Positions 28,339 to 43,512 are shown, counted from the stretch's first letter. The stretch is 64,000 nucleotides of DNA from Verrucomicrobia bacterium IMCC26134 (GCA_000972765.1 CP011265.1:3407001-3471000), one strand, 5' to 3'. The notes: generated by a model from the sequence alone, not told the origin. Program-made: numbers and translations.

Positions 28339-28737
28339 TTACTTCTTAGCAGGAGCGGCCTTGGCGGCCTTAGGACGTTTGACACCGTATTTGGAACGGC
28401 TGCGACGACGCTTCTCAACGCCGGTGGCGTCAAGGGTGCCGCGAACGATATGGTAACGCACGCCAGGAAGGTCCTTCACGCGGCCACCACGAACGAGGAC
28501 GATTGAGTGCTCCTGAAGGTTATGGCCCTCGTCAGGAATGTAGGAAATGACCTCGCTACCGTTGGTGAGGCGAACCTTGGCCACCTTACGGATAGCGGAA
28601 TTCGGCTTCTTGGGCGTGCGGGTCATGACCTGCACGCAGACACCGCGACGGAAGGGATTGCTGTCCAAAGCGGGTGACTTGGACTTGGCGCGGATCTTGG
28701 TGCGACCCTTGCGCACGAGTTGATTGATGGTAGGCAT
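28339..28737 (-). CDS. rpsL: Ribosomal protein S12
   Basis: Decoding-centre protein and first gene of the 19-kb ribosomal unit. 132 residues: [41 protein letters not shown] (the lysine pair whose change gives streptomycin resistance elsewhere; wild-type here), [22 protein letters not shown] and [19 protein letters not shown], followed by a basic Ala/Lys tail. About 1 kb without a gene lies upstream and must hold the promoter. Confidence 0.98.
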   Translation of the reverse strand: MPTINQLVRKGRTKIRAKSKSPALDSNPFRRGVCVQVMTRTPKKPNSAIRKVAKVRLTNGSEVISYIPDEGHNLQEHSIVLVRGGRVKDLPGVRYHIVRGTLDATGVEKRRRSRSKYGVKRPKAAKAAPAKK

Positions 28738-28781
28738 GACGGCTTGAAAAGGCTTTGAAGAAGGGAAAAGACGACGAAACT

Positions 28782-28825
28782 GCGACTCGCGGAAATCTTG
28801 GGCAAGAAGATTTTCGAGAAATCGC
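28782..28825 (-). promoter_or_regulatory. Long hairpin in the rpsL leader
   Basis: 45-88 bp before the rpsL ATG, an extended stem can form: GCGA (28782-28785) with TCGC (28822-28825), CTCG (28786-28789) with CGAG (28815-28818), and AAATCTT (28793-28799) with AAGATTT (28807-28813), around a 7-base loop. Three stacked helices with small internal loops are unlikely by chance and point to a regulatory leader for the str/S10 unit. No transcription start was identified. Confidence 0.45.
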
Positions 28826-29753
28826 AGCTTTGGGAGAAAATCATTTCATCCCTGAGAGGGGAAATGACGAAAAACCAAGATTGGAAACTGTGCTACTTTC
28901 TGAGGGAAAGCGCGGAAGTTTCGCTGACAAAGGTGATCAAATTCCCGATAAACCTCCCAACGCAAGCGGATTCTCGAGGACTGTTCACGCTGGCCCTTTT
29001 TCCTTGTTAACTCGATAACATGGCAGCGATGTAATTGATTATTCAATACGCAATCCTGCGATTCACAGAATTTAAATTTCAACCAATGAGGCCACGCAGC
29101 CCATTCACGGAATTCAACCTGCTGTCCTAGGGCAATTCGGCAGGGATGGAACCAATTCAACCGGAACCCCATTTAATACACCTTTTAGGAGAGCACGGGC
29201 GACCCGACGAACGTCGCAGCCCCACCCAATGTCCGCCCCGCCACCGCCCGCTTCCGACACTGAGGCGTCCGCGCCTTGCCTCCGCCCCCGACGTCGAGCC
29301 AGTCTTTTGGCAGACGAACGCAAGCAACGAGCCCAGGGGTTAACCCGAAATGTCCCCTGCCTAAGACGCCTATCTAGCCAGCAACGAGGTGACCTGAGTG
29401 TTATCCATGGTCGGGCACTCATAGGGTTTCACTTAAACGCACGATCCTTGATTCACGCGCAAGCGGAGCGTTGCTTCCACAATTGAGACGACACCCGAAA
29501 ACCCTGCATTTTCGACTAGGAAACGCTCGTTCTGCGGGTGCCGGCCTCCATTTCACCCCGCTAGTGGCCTAGCTAGCCAGTTTCGCTCCGGCTGATGGCC
29601 CATTCGAGACCGCTTTATTGCCTTCTCTCCTCTTTAACCCCTTCCCGGCCCGATACCCGGCAAAATACAGTTTTCTATGTGCATAAAGAATAAAGACGCT
29701 GCGCACCTCGCACCCGCCTTCCAAAGCCGCCTACAGCCAACCGTATCATAATC
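28826..29753. other. About 0.93 kb with no convincing gene
   Basis: Several short open frames exist on both strands but none has family-like sequence, good spacing or a ribosome site. The first 150 bp next to rpsL are AT-richer and are the likely promoter region of the ribosomal unit on the minus strand, although I could not settle on a -35/-10 pair. The remainder (29.1-29.75 kb) looks like decayed sequence ahead of the pseudogene at 29754. No tRNA or obvious structured RNA was found. Confidence 0.5.
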
Positions 29754-31580
29754 ATGCGCCTACGCCTGCCCCTGCGCATGCGCCGCGCGGCGCGGTTTTT
29801 GACCCCGGATGGGTTCGCGCTAGCCCGGCTGCGGGTGCAACTGACCGCCATCTTCTCGACGAGCGCGGTGCTGATCCTTGCGTCGTCGTTGTTCATCGGC
29901 TCGGTTAGCCAGAGTTACCGCCTCTACAGCGATCCCTCGAGCTATGCCGACGCCGAGGGGTTTCGCCAGTTGTTCTTTGGCTTTTTCCAAGTCGGCTTCG
30001 GGCTGATCCTCTTTTCGTTCATCATCTCCGTGCTGTCCGCCGCGCTAGAACAGCTCATCGAGCGCATCCGCGGCGGCACGCGGCCCTGTAGCAACCGCGG
30101 ACACGTCCTGATAGGGAACCGCATCCGCAAGCTCACTCTGATCCTCGACGAGATCAACGAGCGCTACAGCCGCCGGTCGCTCGAATTGGATGTCATGTTG
30201 CTTCTGGGCCGACCACGCCGGCGGTCGAAGCGTTCTGTGACGGTCTGGACCTGACGCGCTGGCCGTTTCTCCACGTCTTCGTGCGGCAAGGCGATCTGCT
30301 AGCCTTCGAGACCTGCCAGCGCGTCTCGATCTTTGCAGCATCCGGCGTGGTTCTGCTCGCCGCGAACGGAGGCGAAACCGTTTTCAACAACGACAATTTA
30401 AACCTGAAAATCCTGACAACTCTGGTGAACGACGCGCCGTTCTGGCGGCATCTAGCAGAGCATCAGGAAAGCCACCGCCCCATCAAGTGCGCCATCGAAC
30501 TCTCTAGCGAAGTGCAGAGCAGCACTATCGCCCGCGCGCTCACCGCCCACAGTCGCGAGTCGCTCTTCACCGTCACGAAGCCTGGCGACGTTATCGGGAG
30601 CGTGCTATCGCGCTCGATTATCGATATTATCTACTGCCGCATTTATTATGAGATCTTTTTCGTTCGACGGACATGCGATCTACTTCCTCAACCCGGAGCG
30701 CTTCGCGGCCCAGGGCGTGGTGCCGGGCAATCAATTCGAGGAACTGAGCCGCGGCTTCACGCGTGGCGTGCTCATCGGCTTCTCGCGAGTAGACCAGGAG
30801 AAGTTCCAAATGCAGCTCGCGCCGGTGGGCCAAGCGCTGGCGCCCGGCGACCGACTCCTGTTTATCGCGCTCAACGCCGAGGAGATTTACTACACCGTCC
30901 CTCTGTCATCCCAACCGGTAAAAGCCACGGGCATCGTGCCTCCGAGCAAGCAGCGCCGGCGCAACCTGTGCGTGATCGGCGACGCGCGCTCCTTTGAGCG
31001 CCTCGACGCCTTCCTCCACGTCGAAAGCCGGACTGATCTAAGGGATTCGCACATGGTGTTTGGCCAGCCGGAGCATTATTTCGAACCTGCGGTCATCGAG
31101 CACATCCGGACAGGCCATTACGACAATATCGTCATCAACCTAGAGGACGAGGTCGGGTTTAGGTTCACGCTTTTCCTCCTCACCCAGTTTACGAGCGACG
31201 GCCCGATCCTAGACAAGATAATCACTGTTCTGGACGACTAGGTTATCGAGCGTTTGCTGAACCGGAACACCCGCTTCCGGAATACGATCCTATCCGAGAA
31301 GCTGGCGGCAAAATACATCACACAGCTCTCCTTCCAGAAAAACCTCGAAAAGGTCTACGACGAGCTTTCCGCGCCCGAAGGTTTCGAGTTCAATCTCCTG
31401 GAGGTCGGCGTGCACATGCCCCGCGCTCTCCTTACCAGCAAGGCGGAGCTGAAGGACCGGCTGCTCGCCCGCGGGCTGATCTACGCAGGGACCATCGACG
31501 CGCAAAAGAACGTCACGTTTGACGCCGACGTTTTCGATGGCGCGCAGCAGTTGGTCGTGATCTCGCTCGGCGACGCTTGA
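29754..31580 (+). pseudogene. CASTOR/POLLUX-type ion-channel homologue, broken by two frameshifts and one stop
   Basis: Joined across frames the locus encodes about 608 residues. The N-terminal part has two membrane helices (LTAIFSTSAVLILASSLFIG and VGFGLILFSFIISVLSAALE), then LIERIRGGTRPCSNRGHVLI and IRKLTLILDEINERY, matching the CASTOR/POLLUX/DMI1 family of channels with a regulatory NAD-binding-like domain. Reading passes from the 29754 frame into another near 30205-30212, back near 30650-30660 in a T run, and meets an in-frame TAG at 31239-31241 before continuing to a TGA at 31580. The similarity on both sides of each lesion continues the same protein. Three lesions argue for a dead gene rather than programmed recoding. 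Confidence 0.8.
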
Positions 31581-31729
31581 CCCGGCACTAGGAGGCGGGA
31601 GCGTTCCGCAACCGCTTTCCGCCGTCCATCCGTAACCGCTTCGCGCCACCCCTCGTCGCGTCGCCCGCTACTGCTGGCGCGAATGGATCAGACCGCTCAC
31701 GCTGCCGCAGCTCGACATCGTGGCCATGC

Positions 31730-31948
31730 CTGACCACTTTTTTCGAAGCTTACAGTGTTGATGAATTCGGCAACGTTGCCCACCTGATTTCCGGCGCATT
31801 TTCCGATGTGGAGAAAATGGATTGTGATGCGCAGATCGGGAGCGGTGTGTTCTGCATTTTTATGCGACCGGTCGAAAAGGGGGATGAGTGTATTCGTAAT
31901 CATGGCGTAGAGTATTTCGTCGACACTCTTTTAGGACGATCGAACTGA
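31730..31948 (+). pseudogene. Coding remnant of an unrecognised gene
   Basis: An open stretch on the plus strand ending at TGA 31946-31948 reads TTFFEAYSVDEFGNVAHLIS, then FSDVEKMDCDAQIGSGVFCI and FMRPVEKGDECIRNHGVEYF. It has protein-like composition but no usable start; an overlapping frame just upstream (WIRPLTLPQLDIVAMPDHFF) also looks like coding sequence and stops at 31780 region. Together they suggest a gene shortened and frameshifted between the channel pseudogene and the rpoC terminator. I do not recognise the family. The rest of 31581-32044 shows nothing else. Confidence 0.4.
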
Positions 31949-32044
31949 TAAGATTACCCCTAGAAGCAAAGGCCTGCATTTCTGCAAGCCCCGGACGTTT
32001 TCCCAAAAACGAGCCGCTTTTGCCGGCCGCAAGCCGCAGCGCCG

Positions 32045-32080
32045 CTCAATAAAAAAGCTGCCCGGTTTCCCGGGCAGCTT
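32045..32080 (-). terminator. Intrinsic terminator after rpoC
   Basis: On the minus strand, 28 bp beyond the rpoC stop, AAGCTGCCCGG (32080-32070) pairs with CCGGGCAGCTT (32065-32055) around a 4-base loop, followed by TTTTTT at the stem base. Perfect 11-bp stem with U tract; ends the tuf/secE-to-rpoC transcript. Confidence 0.93.
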
Positions 32081-32107
32081 TGAAATACTGAGTTTGATTT
32101 AACGCGC

Positions 32108-36241
<4,134 letters not shown>

Positions 36242-36263
36242 CGTGTGTTACCTTTAGATTAAA

Positions 36264-39200
36264 TTACAGGCTGGTGGCGCGGGGATTGCCGGAGGCAATC
36301 GTGGCGGCGGAGGGCGTGCGCGTCTCGACAAGATTGCCGAGGGCGTCGCGTTTGTTGAGGCGGATGTCGAGGCCGAGCGACTGGATCTCCTTGATGAGGA
36401 CGTTGAAGGACTCGGGCGTGCCGGCCTGCAGCGTGTTGTCGCCCTTGACGAGCGACTCGTAGATCTTGGTGCGGCCCTGAACGTCGTCGGACTTGACGGT
36501 GAGGAGTTCCTGGAGGGTGTGGGCGGCGCCGTAAGCTTCGAGGGCCCACACTTCCATTTCGCCGAAGCGCTGGCCGCCGTATTGGGCTTTGCCACCCAAG
36601 GGCTGCTGCGTGACGAGGGAGTAGGGACCAACGGCGCGGGCGTGAATCTTATGGGAGACCAAGTGATTCAGCTTCATCATGTAGATGTAGCCGACCACGA
36701 CCTCTTGATCGATCTTGTCACCGGTGCGTCCGTCGAAGAGCACGGATTTACCCGAGGTGGGCAGGCCGGCCTCCTTGAGGTATTCGCGGACCTTTTTCTC
36801 AGGAATACCGTCGAACACCGGGGTAGCGACCTTGATTCCGAGTTTCGAGCAGGCCCAACCAAGGTGCGTCTCAAGAACCTGGCCGACGTTCATGCGTGAG
36901 GGAACGCCGAGCGGGTTCAGACAGATTTGGATCGGTGTGCCGTCCGGAAGGAATGGCATGTCGGCCTCGGGGACGATCTTGGCGACCACACCCTTGTTAC
37001 CGTGACGACCGGCCATCTTGTCACCGACCTCTAGCTTCTGCTTGGTGGCGATGTAGACCTTGACCTGCTTGATCGAACCGTCGCCAGCGATGTCACCGGA
37101 CTCGATGCCGGAAACCTTGCGCTCGCGATCGCTCTCGAGTTCGTCGAAACGAGACTGGAAGGAGGCGATGATCTCCATGATCTTGATACGAACCGGGGAC
37201 GGATCGATCTCCACGTGCTTGGAGACGGCGGCGAGCTTGCGGAGGAGGGTCTTGGTGATCTTGCGATTGGCGGGAATGATAATCTCTCCGGTGGCGCCAT
37301 TGGTGACGTCGAGCGGGATTTTTTCGCCAAGGAGGATGTTCGACAATGCCTCGGTGAGGGACTCGCGCAGCTTGTCCATCTGAGTCTTGTATTCCTCTTG
37401 GATCTGCTTGATTTCACGACGGCGATCGGAGGGAGATAGCTTCTCCTTCTCGAAATCGACACGGCTGGAAACCTTCACATCCATGATAATACCGGTAACG
37501 CCGGAGGGAACGATGAGGGAGGTGTCCTTCACGTCCGCGGCCTTCTCGCCGAAGATGGCGCGAAGGAGTTTCTCTTCTGGGGCGAGCTCGGTCTCGGACT
37601 TCGGGGTGATTTTACCGACGAGGATATCGCCAGGCTTCACCTCTGCACCGATGCGGATGACACCGTTGTGGTCGAGGTTCTTGAGGGCCTCTTCGCCAAC
37701 GTTAGGAATGTCACGGGTGATTTCCTCCGGCCCGAGCTTGGTGTCACGAGCGGTGACCTCGAACTCTTGGATGTGGATGGAAGAGAAAATGTCCTCTTTG
37801 AGAACCTTCTCGGAGATCAGGATGGCGTCCTCGAAGTTATAGCCATTCCAAGGCATGAACGCGACGAGGATGTTACGGCCGAGAGCCATTTCGCCCTTGT
37901 CGGTGGAAGGACCGTCGGCGATGATCTCGTTGGCCTTGATCTTCTGGCCCTTCTTGACGATGGGCTTTTGATTGAAGTTGGTGCCGGCATTCGAGCGCAT
38001 GAATTTACGCAGCTCATATACCTGCACGCCCGTCTTGGAATCGGACTTGGGGTTCTTCTCGAAGTTACGAGGCAACTCGCCGTCCTTGCTGATCACGATG
38101 CGCTTGGCATCAACGGAGGCGACGTAACCGGATTCCTCGGCGACAACAACGATCTTGGAATCGCGAGCGACGCGCTCCTCGATGCCGGTGCCGACGTAGG
38201 GAGATTCGGTCTGAAGGAGCGGCACGCCTTGGCGTTGCATGTTCGCACCCATCAACGCGCGGTTGGCGTCGTCGTGCTCAAGGAACGGAATCATACCAGC
38301 AGCAATCGAAATCACCTGCTTGGGCGACACGTCCATGTAGTGAACCTCGGAAGCGCTGACCTCAAGGAACTCGCCGTCTTTACGAACGGTGACCTTTCCT
38401 ACGAAGTGGCCCTTCTCATCAATCTCTGCGTTAGCCTGGGCGATGACCTTGGCCTCTTCCTGGTTGGCGGTTAGGTATTCGATCTTATCGGACACCTTGC
38501 CATCTTTGACGAGACGGTAGGGTGCCTCGATGAAACCATACTCGTTGACGCGAGCGTAGGTGGAGAGGGAGTTGATCAGACCGATATTCGGACCTTCCGG
38601 AGTCTCGATGGGGCAGATACGGCCGTAGTGCGAAGGATGAACGTCGCGAACCTCGAAGCCGGCGCGATCGCGGTTGAGACCGCCAGGCCCGAGCGCGGAG
38701 AGACGACGCTTGTGCGTGACCTCGGCGAGAGGGTTGATCTGGTCCATGAACTGCGAGAGCTGACTGCGCGCGAAGAAGTCGCGGATGACCGTGGTCAGGG
38801 CCTTCGGGTTGATCAGCTTGTTGGGCGTGATCGAATCGACGGACTGGTCATACATGGTCATGCGCTCGCGGACGAGACGCTCGGTGCGGGCGAGGCCCTT
38901 GCGGCACTCGTTGGCAAGAAGCTCGCCGACAGTGCGGACGCGGCGACTGCCGAGGTGATCGATGTCGTCCACTACGCCTTCGCCGCGCTTGAGGCGCACG
39001 AGGTATTTGGTGGAGGCGATCATGTCCTCGGTGGTCACGATGCGCTGCTCGATCGGAGTCTCGAGGTGCAACTTCTGGTTGATCTTGTAGCGACCCACAG
39101 CGCCCAAGTCGTAACGCTTGGGATCGAAGAAGAGGCGCTTGAGCAAGGCCTTCGCGTTGGCGATGGTGGCAGGCTCTCCTGGACGGAGGCGCTTGTAGAT

Positions 39201-40115
39201 TTCCTTGAGGGCTTCCTCTTCGTTGATCGTGGGATCTTTCTTCAGGGCGCGAACGATTGCGCCATCATCAACGGCTGTGTCGAGTATCCGGACATTCGTA
39301 ATGTCATGCTTCTCGAAGGTGCGGATGGTCTGCTTGGTGACCTGCTCGAGAGCACGGGCAAGAACGACACCCTTATGGGCGTCAATCACATCATCAACAA
39401 ACACAAGGGTGGAGACGTTCTCCAAGTCGAGCAGCTTGTTGATCTTGACGTCCTTGACCTCGTAGAAGAGCTCAAGAATCTTCGCGTTATCGGAGTAACC
39501 GAGCGAACGGAAAAGAGTGGTGATGAGGAACTTGCGACGACGACGGCGACGGTCGAGGTAAACGTAAAGCAAGTCGTTCTGGTCAAACTGAACCTCAAGC
39601 CAAGTGCCACGGTCGGGGATGATGCGGAAAGCGAACAGCTCCTTGCCGGAGGTGTGGCGATCCTTCTCGAAGCAGAGGCCTGGGGAACGATGGAGCTGTG
39701 AAACGACGACGCGCTCGGCACCATTGATGATGAACGAACCGCGCTCGGTCACCATGGGGATCTCGCCCATGTAGATTTCCTCGTCCTTGATGAACTCTTC
39801 CTCGCGGAGGCGGAGTTTAACGTGGAGGGGAACCGAGTAGGTGATACCGTCCTTGATGCACTCGATCTCGGTATTGCGAGGATCGCCGAGCGTGTAGGAC
39901 ACGTATTCGAGAACGAGACGACCGTCGTAGGACTCGATGGGGAAAATCTCGCGGAAAACGGCCTCGAGGCCTTGGGCTTTGCGCTGTTTGTCAGGCACGC
40001 CCTTTTGGAGGAAATCGAGATACGAAGTGATCTGGATTTCGATCAGGTTGGGCGGCTGTATGACTTCACGAAGCTTACCGAAGTTAAGACGCTCGAATTG
40101 ATTGCGGTCGGCCAT
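36264..40115 (-). CDS. rpoB: RNA polymerase beta subunit
   Basis: 1283 residues. The rifampicin pocket reads [20 protein letters not shown] and [20 protein letters not shown], and the following [20 protein letters not shown] is canonical; the usual Asn of MDQNNP is Ile here. The C-terminal part includes [43 protein letters not shown] and [20 protein letters not shown]. It is transcribed from the rplJL side, with a hairpin in the 210-bp rplL-rpoB spacer that probably sets the polymerase-to-stalk-protein ratio. Confidence 0.98.
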   Translation of the reverse strand: MADRNQFERLNFGKLREVIQPPNLIEIQITSYLDFLQKGVPDKQRKAQGLEAVFREIFPIESYDGRLVLEYVSYTLGDPRNTEIECIKDGITYSVPLHVKLRLREEEFIKDEEIYMGEIPMVTERGSFIINGAERVVVSQLHRSPGLCFEKDRHTSGKELFAFRIIPDRGTWLEVQFDQNDLLYVYLDRRRRRRKFLITTLFRSLGYSDNAKILELFYEVKDVKINKLLDLENVSTLVFVDDVIDAHKGVVLARALEQVTKQTIRTFEKHDITNVRILDTAVDDGAIVRALKKDPTINEEEALKEIYKRLRPGEPATIANAKALLKRLFFDPKRYDLGAVGRYKINQKLHLETPIEQRIVTTEDMIASTKYLVRLKRGEGVVDDIDHLGSRRVRTVGELLANECRKGLARTERLVRERMTMYDQSVDSITPNKLINPKALTTVIRDFFARSQLSQFMDQINPLAEVTHKRRLSALGPGGLNRDRAGFEVRDVHPSHYGRICPIETPEGPNIGLINSLSTYARVNEYGFIEAPYRLVKDGKVSDKIEYLTANQEEAKVIAQANAEIDEKGHFVGKVTVRKDGEFLEVSASEVHYMDVSPKQVISIAAGMIPFLEHDDANRALMGANMQRQGVPLLQTESPYVGTGIEERVARDSKIVVVAEESGYVASVDAKRIVISKDGELPRNFEKNPKSDSKTGVQVYELRKFMRSNAGTNFNQKPIVKKGQKIKANEIIADGPSTDKGEMALGRNILVAFMPWNGYNFEDAILISEKVLKEDIFSSIHIQEFEVTARDTKLGPEEITRDIPNVGEEALKNLDHNGVIRIGAEVKPGDILVGKITPKSETELAPEEKLLRAIFGEKAADVKDTSLIVPSGVTGIIMDVKVSSRVDFEKEKLSPSDRRREIKQIQEEYKTQMDKLRESLTEALSNILLGEKIPLDVTNGATGEIIIPANRKITKTLLRKLAAVSKHVEIDPSPVRIKIMEIIASFQSRFDELESDRERKVSGIESGDIAGDGSIKQVKVYIATKQKLEVGDKMAGRHGNKGVVAKIVPEADMPFLPDGTPIQICLNPLGVPSRMNVGQVLETHLGWACSKLGIKVATPVFDGIPEKKVREYLKEAGLPTSGKSVLFDGRTGDKIDQEVVVGYIYMMKLNHLVSHKIHARAVGPYSLVTQQPLGGKAQYGGQRFGEMEVWALEAYGAAHTLQELLTVKSDDVQGRTKIYESLVKGDNTLQAGTPESFNVLIKEIQSLGLDIRLNKRDALGNLVETRTPSAATIASGNPRATSL

Positions 40116-40255
40116 GATGTTTCCCGTTGAATGAAGATGAAAAAGTGCGGAAGTGCGTTACCGGGCGAAAGATGCCAACGGCGCGCTCAGAACAACGTCG
40201 ACGCGGAAAACGCGACGCTGGGAACGAAAAAAGAACAGAGAGGAGAAAAGGCAAA

Positions 40256-40285
40256 GGACAGGCCGTGCAAACGCTCGGCCTGTCC
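40256..40285 (-). terminator. Attenuator-like hairpin between rplL and rpoB
   Basis: GGACAGGCCG (40256-40265) and CGGCCTGTCC (40276-40285) form a perfect 10-bp stem with a 10-base loop; on the minus strand TTTGCCTTTTCTCC follows. The interrupted U tract suggests partial termination. E. coli has a functional attenuator in the same spacer, which lowers rpoBC relative to rplJL. Confidence 0.7.
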
Positions 40286-40325
40286 CGTAGAAAAGAGAGA
40301 AGTTAAACCAGTGATCGCCAAGCGA

Positions 40326-40706
40326 TTACTTGAGTTCGACCTTGGCGCCAGCGGCCTCGAGCTTCTTCTTGATGTCTTCGGAGTCAGCCTTGGAGGCCGC
40401 CTCTTTGACGACCTTGGGGGCGCCTTCGACGAGGTCCTTGGCTTCCTTGAGGCCCAAGCCAGTGATGGCGCGGACTTCTTTGATGACACCGATCTTGTTC
40501 GCACCGGCCTCGACGAGGACGACGTTGAACTCGGTCTTCTCTTCGGCAGGAGCGGCGGCGGCGGCAGCGCCGGCGGGAGCAGCGGCTACAGCAGCGGCAG
40601 CGGAAACGCCCCACTTGCCTTCCAGCTCCTTAACGAGGCCGGCGAGGTCGAGAACGGTCTGCGCGGACAGCCATTCGATAACTTGATCTTTGGTGATATT
40701 GCTCAT
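40326..40706 (-). CDS. rplL: Ribosomal protein L7/L12
   Basis: Multi-copy stalk protein that recruits translation factors. 126 residues from the ATG at 40706 ([16 protein letters not shown]), preceded by AGGAG at 9 bases. Dimerisation domain to about 35, an Ala-rich hinge ([18 protein letters not shown]), then the C-terminal domain [20 protein letters not shown] and [21 protein letters not shown] with the factor-binding helix. Confidence 0.98.
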   Translation of the reverse strand: MSNITKDQVIEWLSAQTVLDLAGLVKELEGKWGVSAAAAVAAAPAGAAAAAAPAEEKTEFNVVLVEAGANKIGVIKEVRAITGLGLKEAKDLVEGAPKVVKEAASKADSEDIKKKLEAAGAKVELK

Positions 40707-40844
40707 GGTAATGATCTCCTGTCCTAAGTTAGCGGCCACAGGAAGCGGGCGCGTTTAAGAGACGTATCTCCTAGCTTAAAACGGTTGATTGGGATTCCCG
40801 CCGAGCGTCGCGCCAGAGGCGCAGCGCATGACAGAGAAAGGGGA

Positions 40845-41330
40845 TTAGGCTGCGGACTCCTTCTTGACCTTCGCATCGACGAGACGCACGAAAGCGGCTG
40901 CATTCGAAGTAAGGATGCTGAGGAACTGCGAACGAAGCACGTCGAAGGGAGGAAGATCGGCAAGCTTGGCGAGTTCGACGGACGAGAATACCTTCTTGTC
41001 CAGGACGCCCACTTTGACTTCGAGCTTCTGCTTCTCGTCGAAGAACTTCTTCAGAACCTTGGCTACGCCGGCAGGGTTCTTGCCGCCAACGACGATTGCG
41101 GTGGGGCCGGTGAGGACGCTGTCAACCTCGGGTAAACCGAAGGCCTTGGCGGCAACGCGGAAGGAGCTGTTCTTAACAACATGGAACTCGGCCTTCTCGG
41201 CGGCGAGACGCTTGCGCAGTTCAGCGGTGTCGGCTACGGTGACCTTGGAGAAGTTCGCCAGGATGACGTAGTCCGACTTCTTGAGGTGAGTCTCAACTTC
41301 GGAGATAAGATATTTCTTTTCGGCTCTCAT
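40845..41330 (-). CDS. rplJ: Ribosomal protein L10
   Basis: Base of the L7/L12 stalk and translational repressor of rplJL in many bacteria. 161 residues: RAEKKYLISEVETHLKKSDY, ANFSKVTVADTAELRKRLA, VLTGPTAIVVGGKNPAGVAKVL, and a C-terminal helix FLSILTSNAAAFVRLVDAKV that binds L12 dimers. The 15-bp gap to rplA leaves little room for a large L10 leader upstream. Confidence 0.97.
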   Translation of the reverse strand: MRAEKKYLISEVETHLKKSDYVILANFSKVTVADTAELRKRLAAEKAEFHVVKNSSFRVAAKAFGLPEVDSVLTGPTAIVVGGKNPAGVAKVLKKFFDEKQKLEVKVGVLDKKVFSSVELAKLADLPPFDVLRSQFLSILTSNAAAFVRLVDAKVKKESAA

Positions 41331-41345
41331 GGATTTGACCTCGGA

Positions 41346-42044
<699 letters not shown>

Positions 42045-42121
42045 GTGTGACTCCTTGCGGTGCATGCGCCTCGGGTGAGGCTCCCGCGTTTGGGTGGTCT
42101 GGAAAGTGTGACGGTCGAAAC

Positions 42122-42547
42122 TTAGTCGACGACTTCGATACCCATGTTACGGGCGGTGCCTGCGATGATCTTAACCCCGGCCTCAACGCTGTTGGCGTTC
42201 ATGTCGGCCTTCTTGAGATTGTAGATCTCGGCGAGCTGCTTCTTGGTAACTTTGCCGACTTTGTCCATGTTCGGCTTGGCGGAACCGGAGGCGATGTTGG
42301 CGGCCTTCTTCAGCAGCACGGAAGCCGGAGGCGACTTCAGAATGAACGTGAAGCTCTTGTCGGAGTAAACAGTGATGACCACCGGCAAGATCATGCCGTT
42401 CTGGTCTTTGGTCTTGGCGTTGAATTCTTTGCAGAACGCCATGATGTTGACGCCTTGCGCACCGAGCGCGGGACCGACGGGGGGCGCGGGATTAGCGGCA
42501 CCGGCAGGCAATTGGAGGCGGATGTATCCTTGAATCTTCTTGGCCAT
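42122..42547 (-). CDS. rplK: Ribosomal protein L11
   Basis: GTPase-centre protein binding 23S helices 43-44. 141 residues: [40 protein letters not shown], and the C-terminal RNA-binding domain with [20 protein letters not shown] and [10 protein letters not shown]. It lies 77 bp downstream of nusG. Confidence 0.98.
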   Translation of the reverse strand: MAKKIQGYIRLQLPAGAANPAPPVGPALGAQGVNIMAFCKEFNAKTKDQNGMILPVVITVYSDKSFTFILKSPPASVLLKKAANIASGSAKPNMDKVGKVTKKQLAEIYNLKKADMNANSVEAGVKIIAGTARNMGIEVVD

Positions 42548-42624
42548 GGTAAAAAGTGTTTTGAGGGTCGGTTAATTGAGCGAAAGCGAACGGGATGTAT
42601 TTCGATTGCAGGTATATTGATCTC

Positions 42625-43203
42625 TTACTCGGTCATGCGCTGAACCTGCCAGTATTCGAGCTCGACAGGGGTGAAACGGCCGAAAATGGAAACAGAAATC
42701 TTGAGCTTGCCGCGCTCGGGATCGATTTCATCGATGCGGCCGGTCAAGTTGGCGAAGGCACCGTCGTTCACCTTGACCTCCTCGCCCACTTCGTAGCTGA
42801 CCTTGGGCACTTCCTTGCCATTGGCGGCCTCGATTCTTGCCTTGATCTCATCGATCTCGACCTGACGCAAAGCAGCGGGGTGATCGTTGCCCACAAAACC
42901 GATGACGCCTGCGACTTCTTTGACAAAATACCAAGGCTTGTTGATGACACGCTTTTCCTCGTCATACATTTTCATCTGAATGAAAACGTAACCGGGATAG
43001 AGCTTGCGTGTCTTGGTGCTTTTTTTGCCGTTCTTGACCTCTGAAACAACCTCGGTCGGAAGCAATATCTCAAAGATAAACTCGTCGAGTTCCTCAACGA
43101 TCTTAAACTTTTCGATATACTGCTTCACCTTACCCTCTTGGCCGGATAGGGTGTGAATGGCGAACCATTGGGCGCTGGCGGGCACTGTTGTCTGAGTGGA
43201 CAT
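42625..43203 (-). CDS. nusG: Transcription termination/antitermination factor NusG
   Basis: Binds RNA polymerase and couples it to Rho or to the ribosome through S10. 192 residues from the ATG at 43203 (MSTQTTVPASAQWFAIHTLS). NGN domain: GQEGKVKQYIEKF, YPGYVFIQMKMYDEEKRVI; KOW domain: VGEEVKVNDGAFANLTGRID and FGRFTPVELEYWQVQRM. A TTG seven codons upstream overlaps the secE stop; I prefer the ATG. Confidence 0.97.
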   Translation of the reverse strand: MSTQTTVPASAQWFAIHTLSGQEGKVKQYIEKFKIVEELDEFIFEILLPTEVVSEVKNGKKSTKTRKLYPGYVFIQMKMYDEEKRVINKPWYFVKEVAGVIGFVGNDHPAALRQVEIDEIKARIEAANGKEVPKVSYEVGEEVKVNDGAFANLTGRIDEIDPERGKLKISVSIFGRFTPVELEYWQVQRMTE

Positions 43204-43220
43204 GGAGCGAAAAGGTGAGA

Positions 43221-43424
43221 TCAACGCACCCAGGACGTGAACAAGTCAACGACTTGATAGAGGGAAAAATCGGAAATACTCGTGAAAACACCTAAAATCA
43301 AAGCGGCTACGATCACCACCAAGGTAGAGTCACGCAGCTCCGACCAAGTAGGCCACGAAGCTTTCTTGAGCTCGTCGACGATCTCGCCGAAGAAAATACG
43401 AATGCTGCGGAACGGGTTTTTCAT
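43221..43424 (-). CDS. secE: Preprotein translocase subunit SecE
   Basis: 67 residues, the short single-span SecE that clamps SecY. An amphipathic surface helix (FFGEIVDELKKASWPTWSEL) with the conserved KKxSWP is followed by one membrane helix (STLVVIVAALILGVFTSISD). It lies between tRNA-Trp (15 bp) and nusG (17 bp), the canonical context. Confidence 0.96.
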   Translation of the reverse strand: MKNPFRSIRIFFGEIVDELKKASWPTWSELRDSTLVVIVAALILGVFTSISDFSLYQVVDLFTSWVR

Positions 43425-43439
43425 TTAAAGTTAAAGTGG

Positions 43440-43512
43440 CAGGCGCGGAGGGAATCGAACCCCCAACCAACGGTTTTGGAGACCGCTACTCTACCAATTG
43501 AGCTACACGCCT
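43440..43512 (-). tRNA. trnW: tRNA-Trp (CCA anticodon)
   Basis: Minus-strand cloverleaf of 73 nt. The acceptor arm AGGCGTG pairs with CGCGCCT (one G-U), D arm TAGCTCAATTGGTAGAGTA, anticodon stem-loop CGGTCTCCAAAACCG with CCA, T arm GGGGGTTCGATTCCCTC; the 3' CCA is not encoded. It is placed between tuf and secE as in many bacteria and is probably processed from the same transcript. Confidence 0.96.

Noticed and set aside
28798-29010. 70-residue plus-strand open frame upstream of rpsL (starts [14 protein letters not shown])
   Set aside because: TTG start, no ribosome site, overlaps the leader hairpin of rpsL on the other strand and has no family-like pattern.
29114-29422. Arg-rich minus-strand frame in the gene-poor stretch
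   Set aside because: Composition is typical of GC-rich antisense noise; no neighbour spacing or start support.
30648-31580. Separate plus-strand genes at 30648, 31254 and 30281
   Set aside because: They are pieces of one channel protein in shifted frames, so they were merged into the pseudogene.
29754-31580. Programmed frameshifting in the channel gene
   Set aside because: Two shifts plus an in-frame stop, and no convincing slippery site with downstream structure at the first lesion.
31681-31780. Y1 (REP-associated) transposase remnant, suggested by AMPDHFF
   Set aside because: Only one short motif resembles the HUH transposase; too little sequence to claim.
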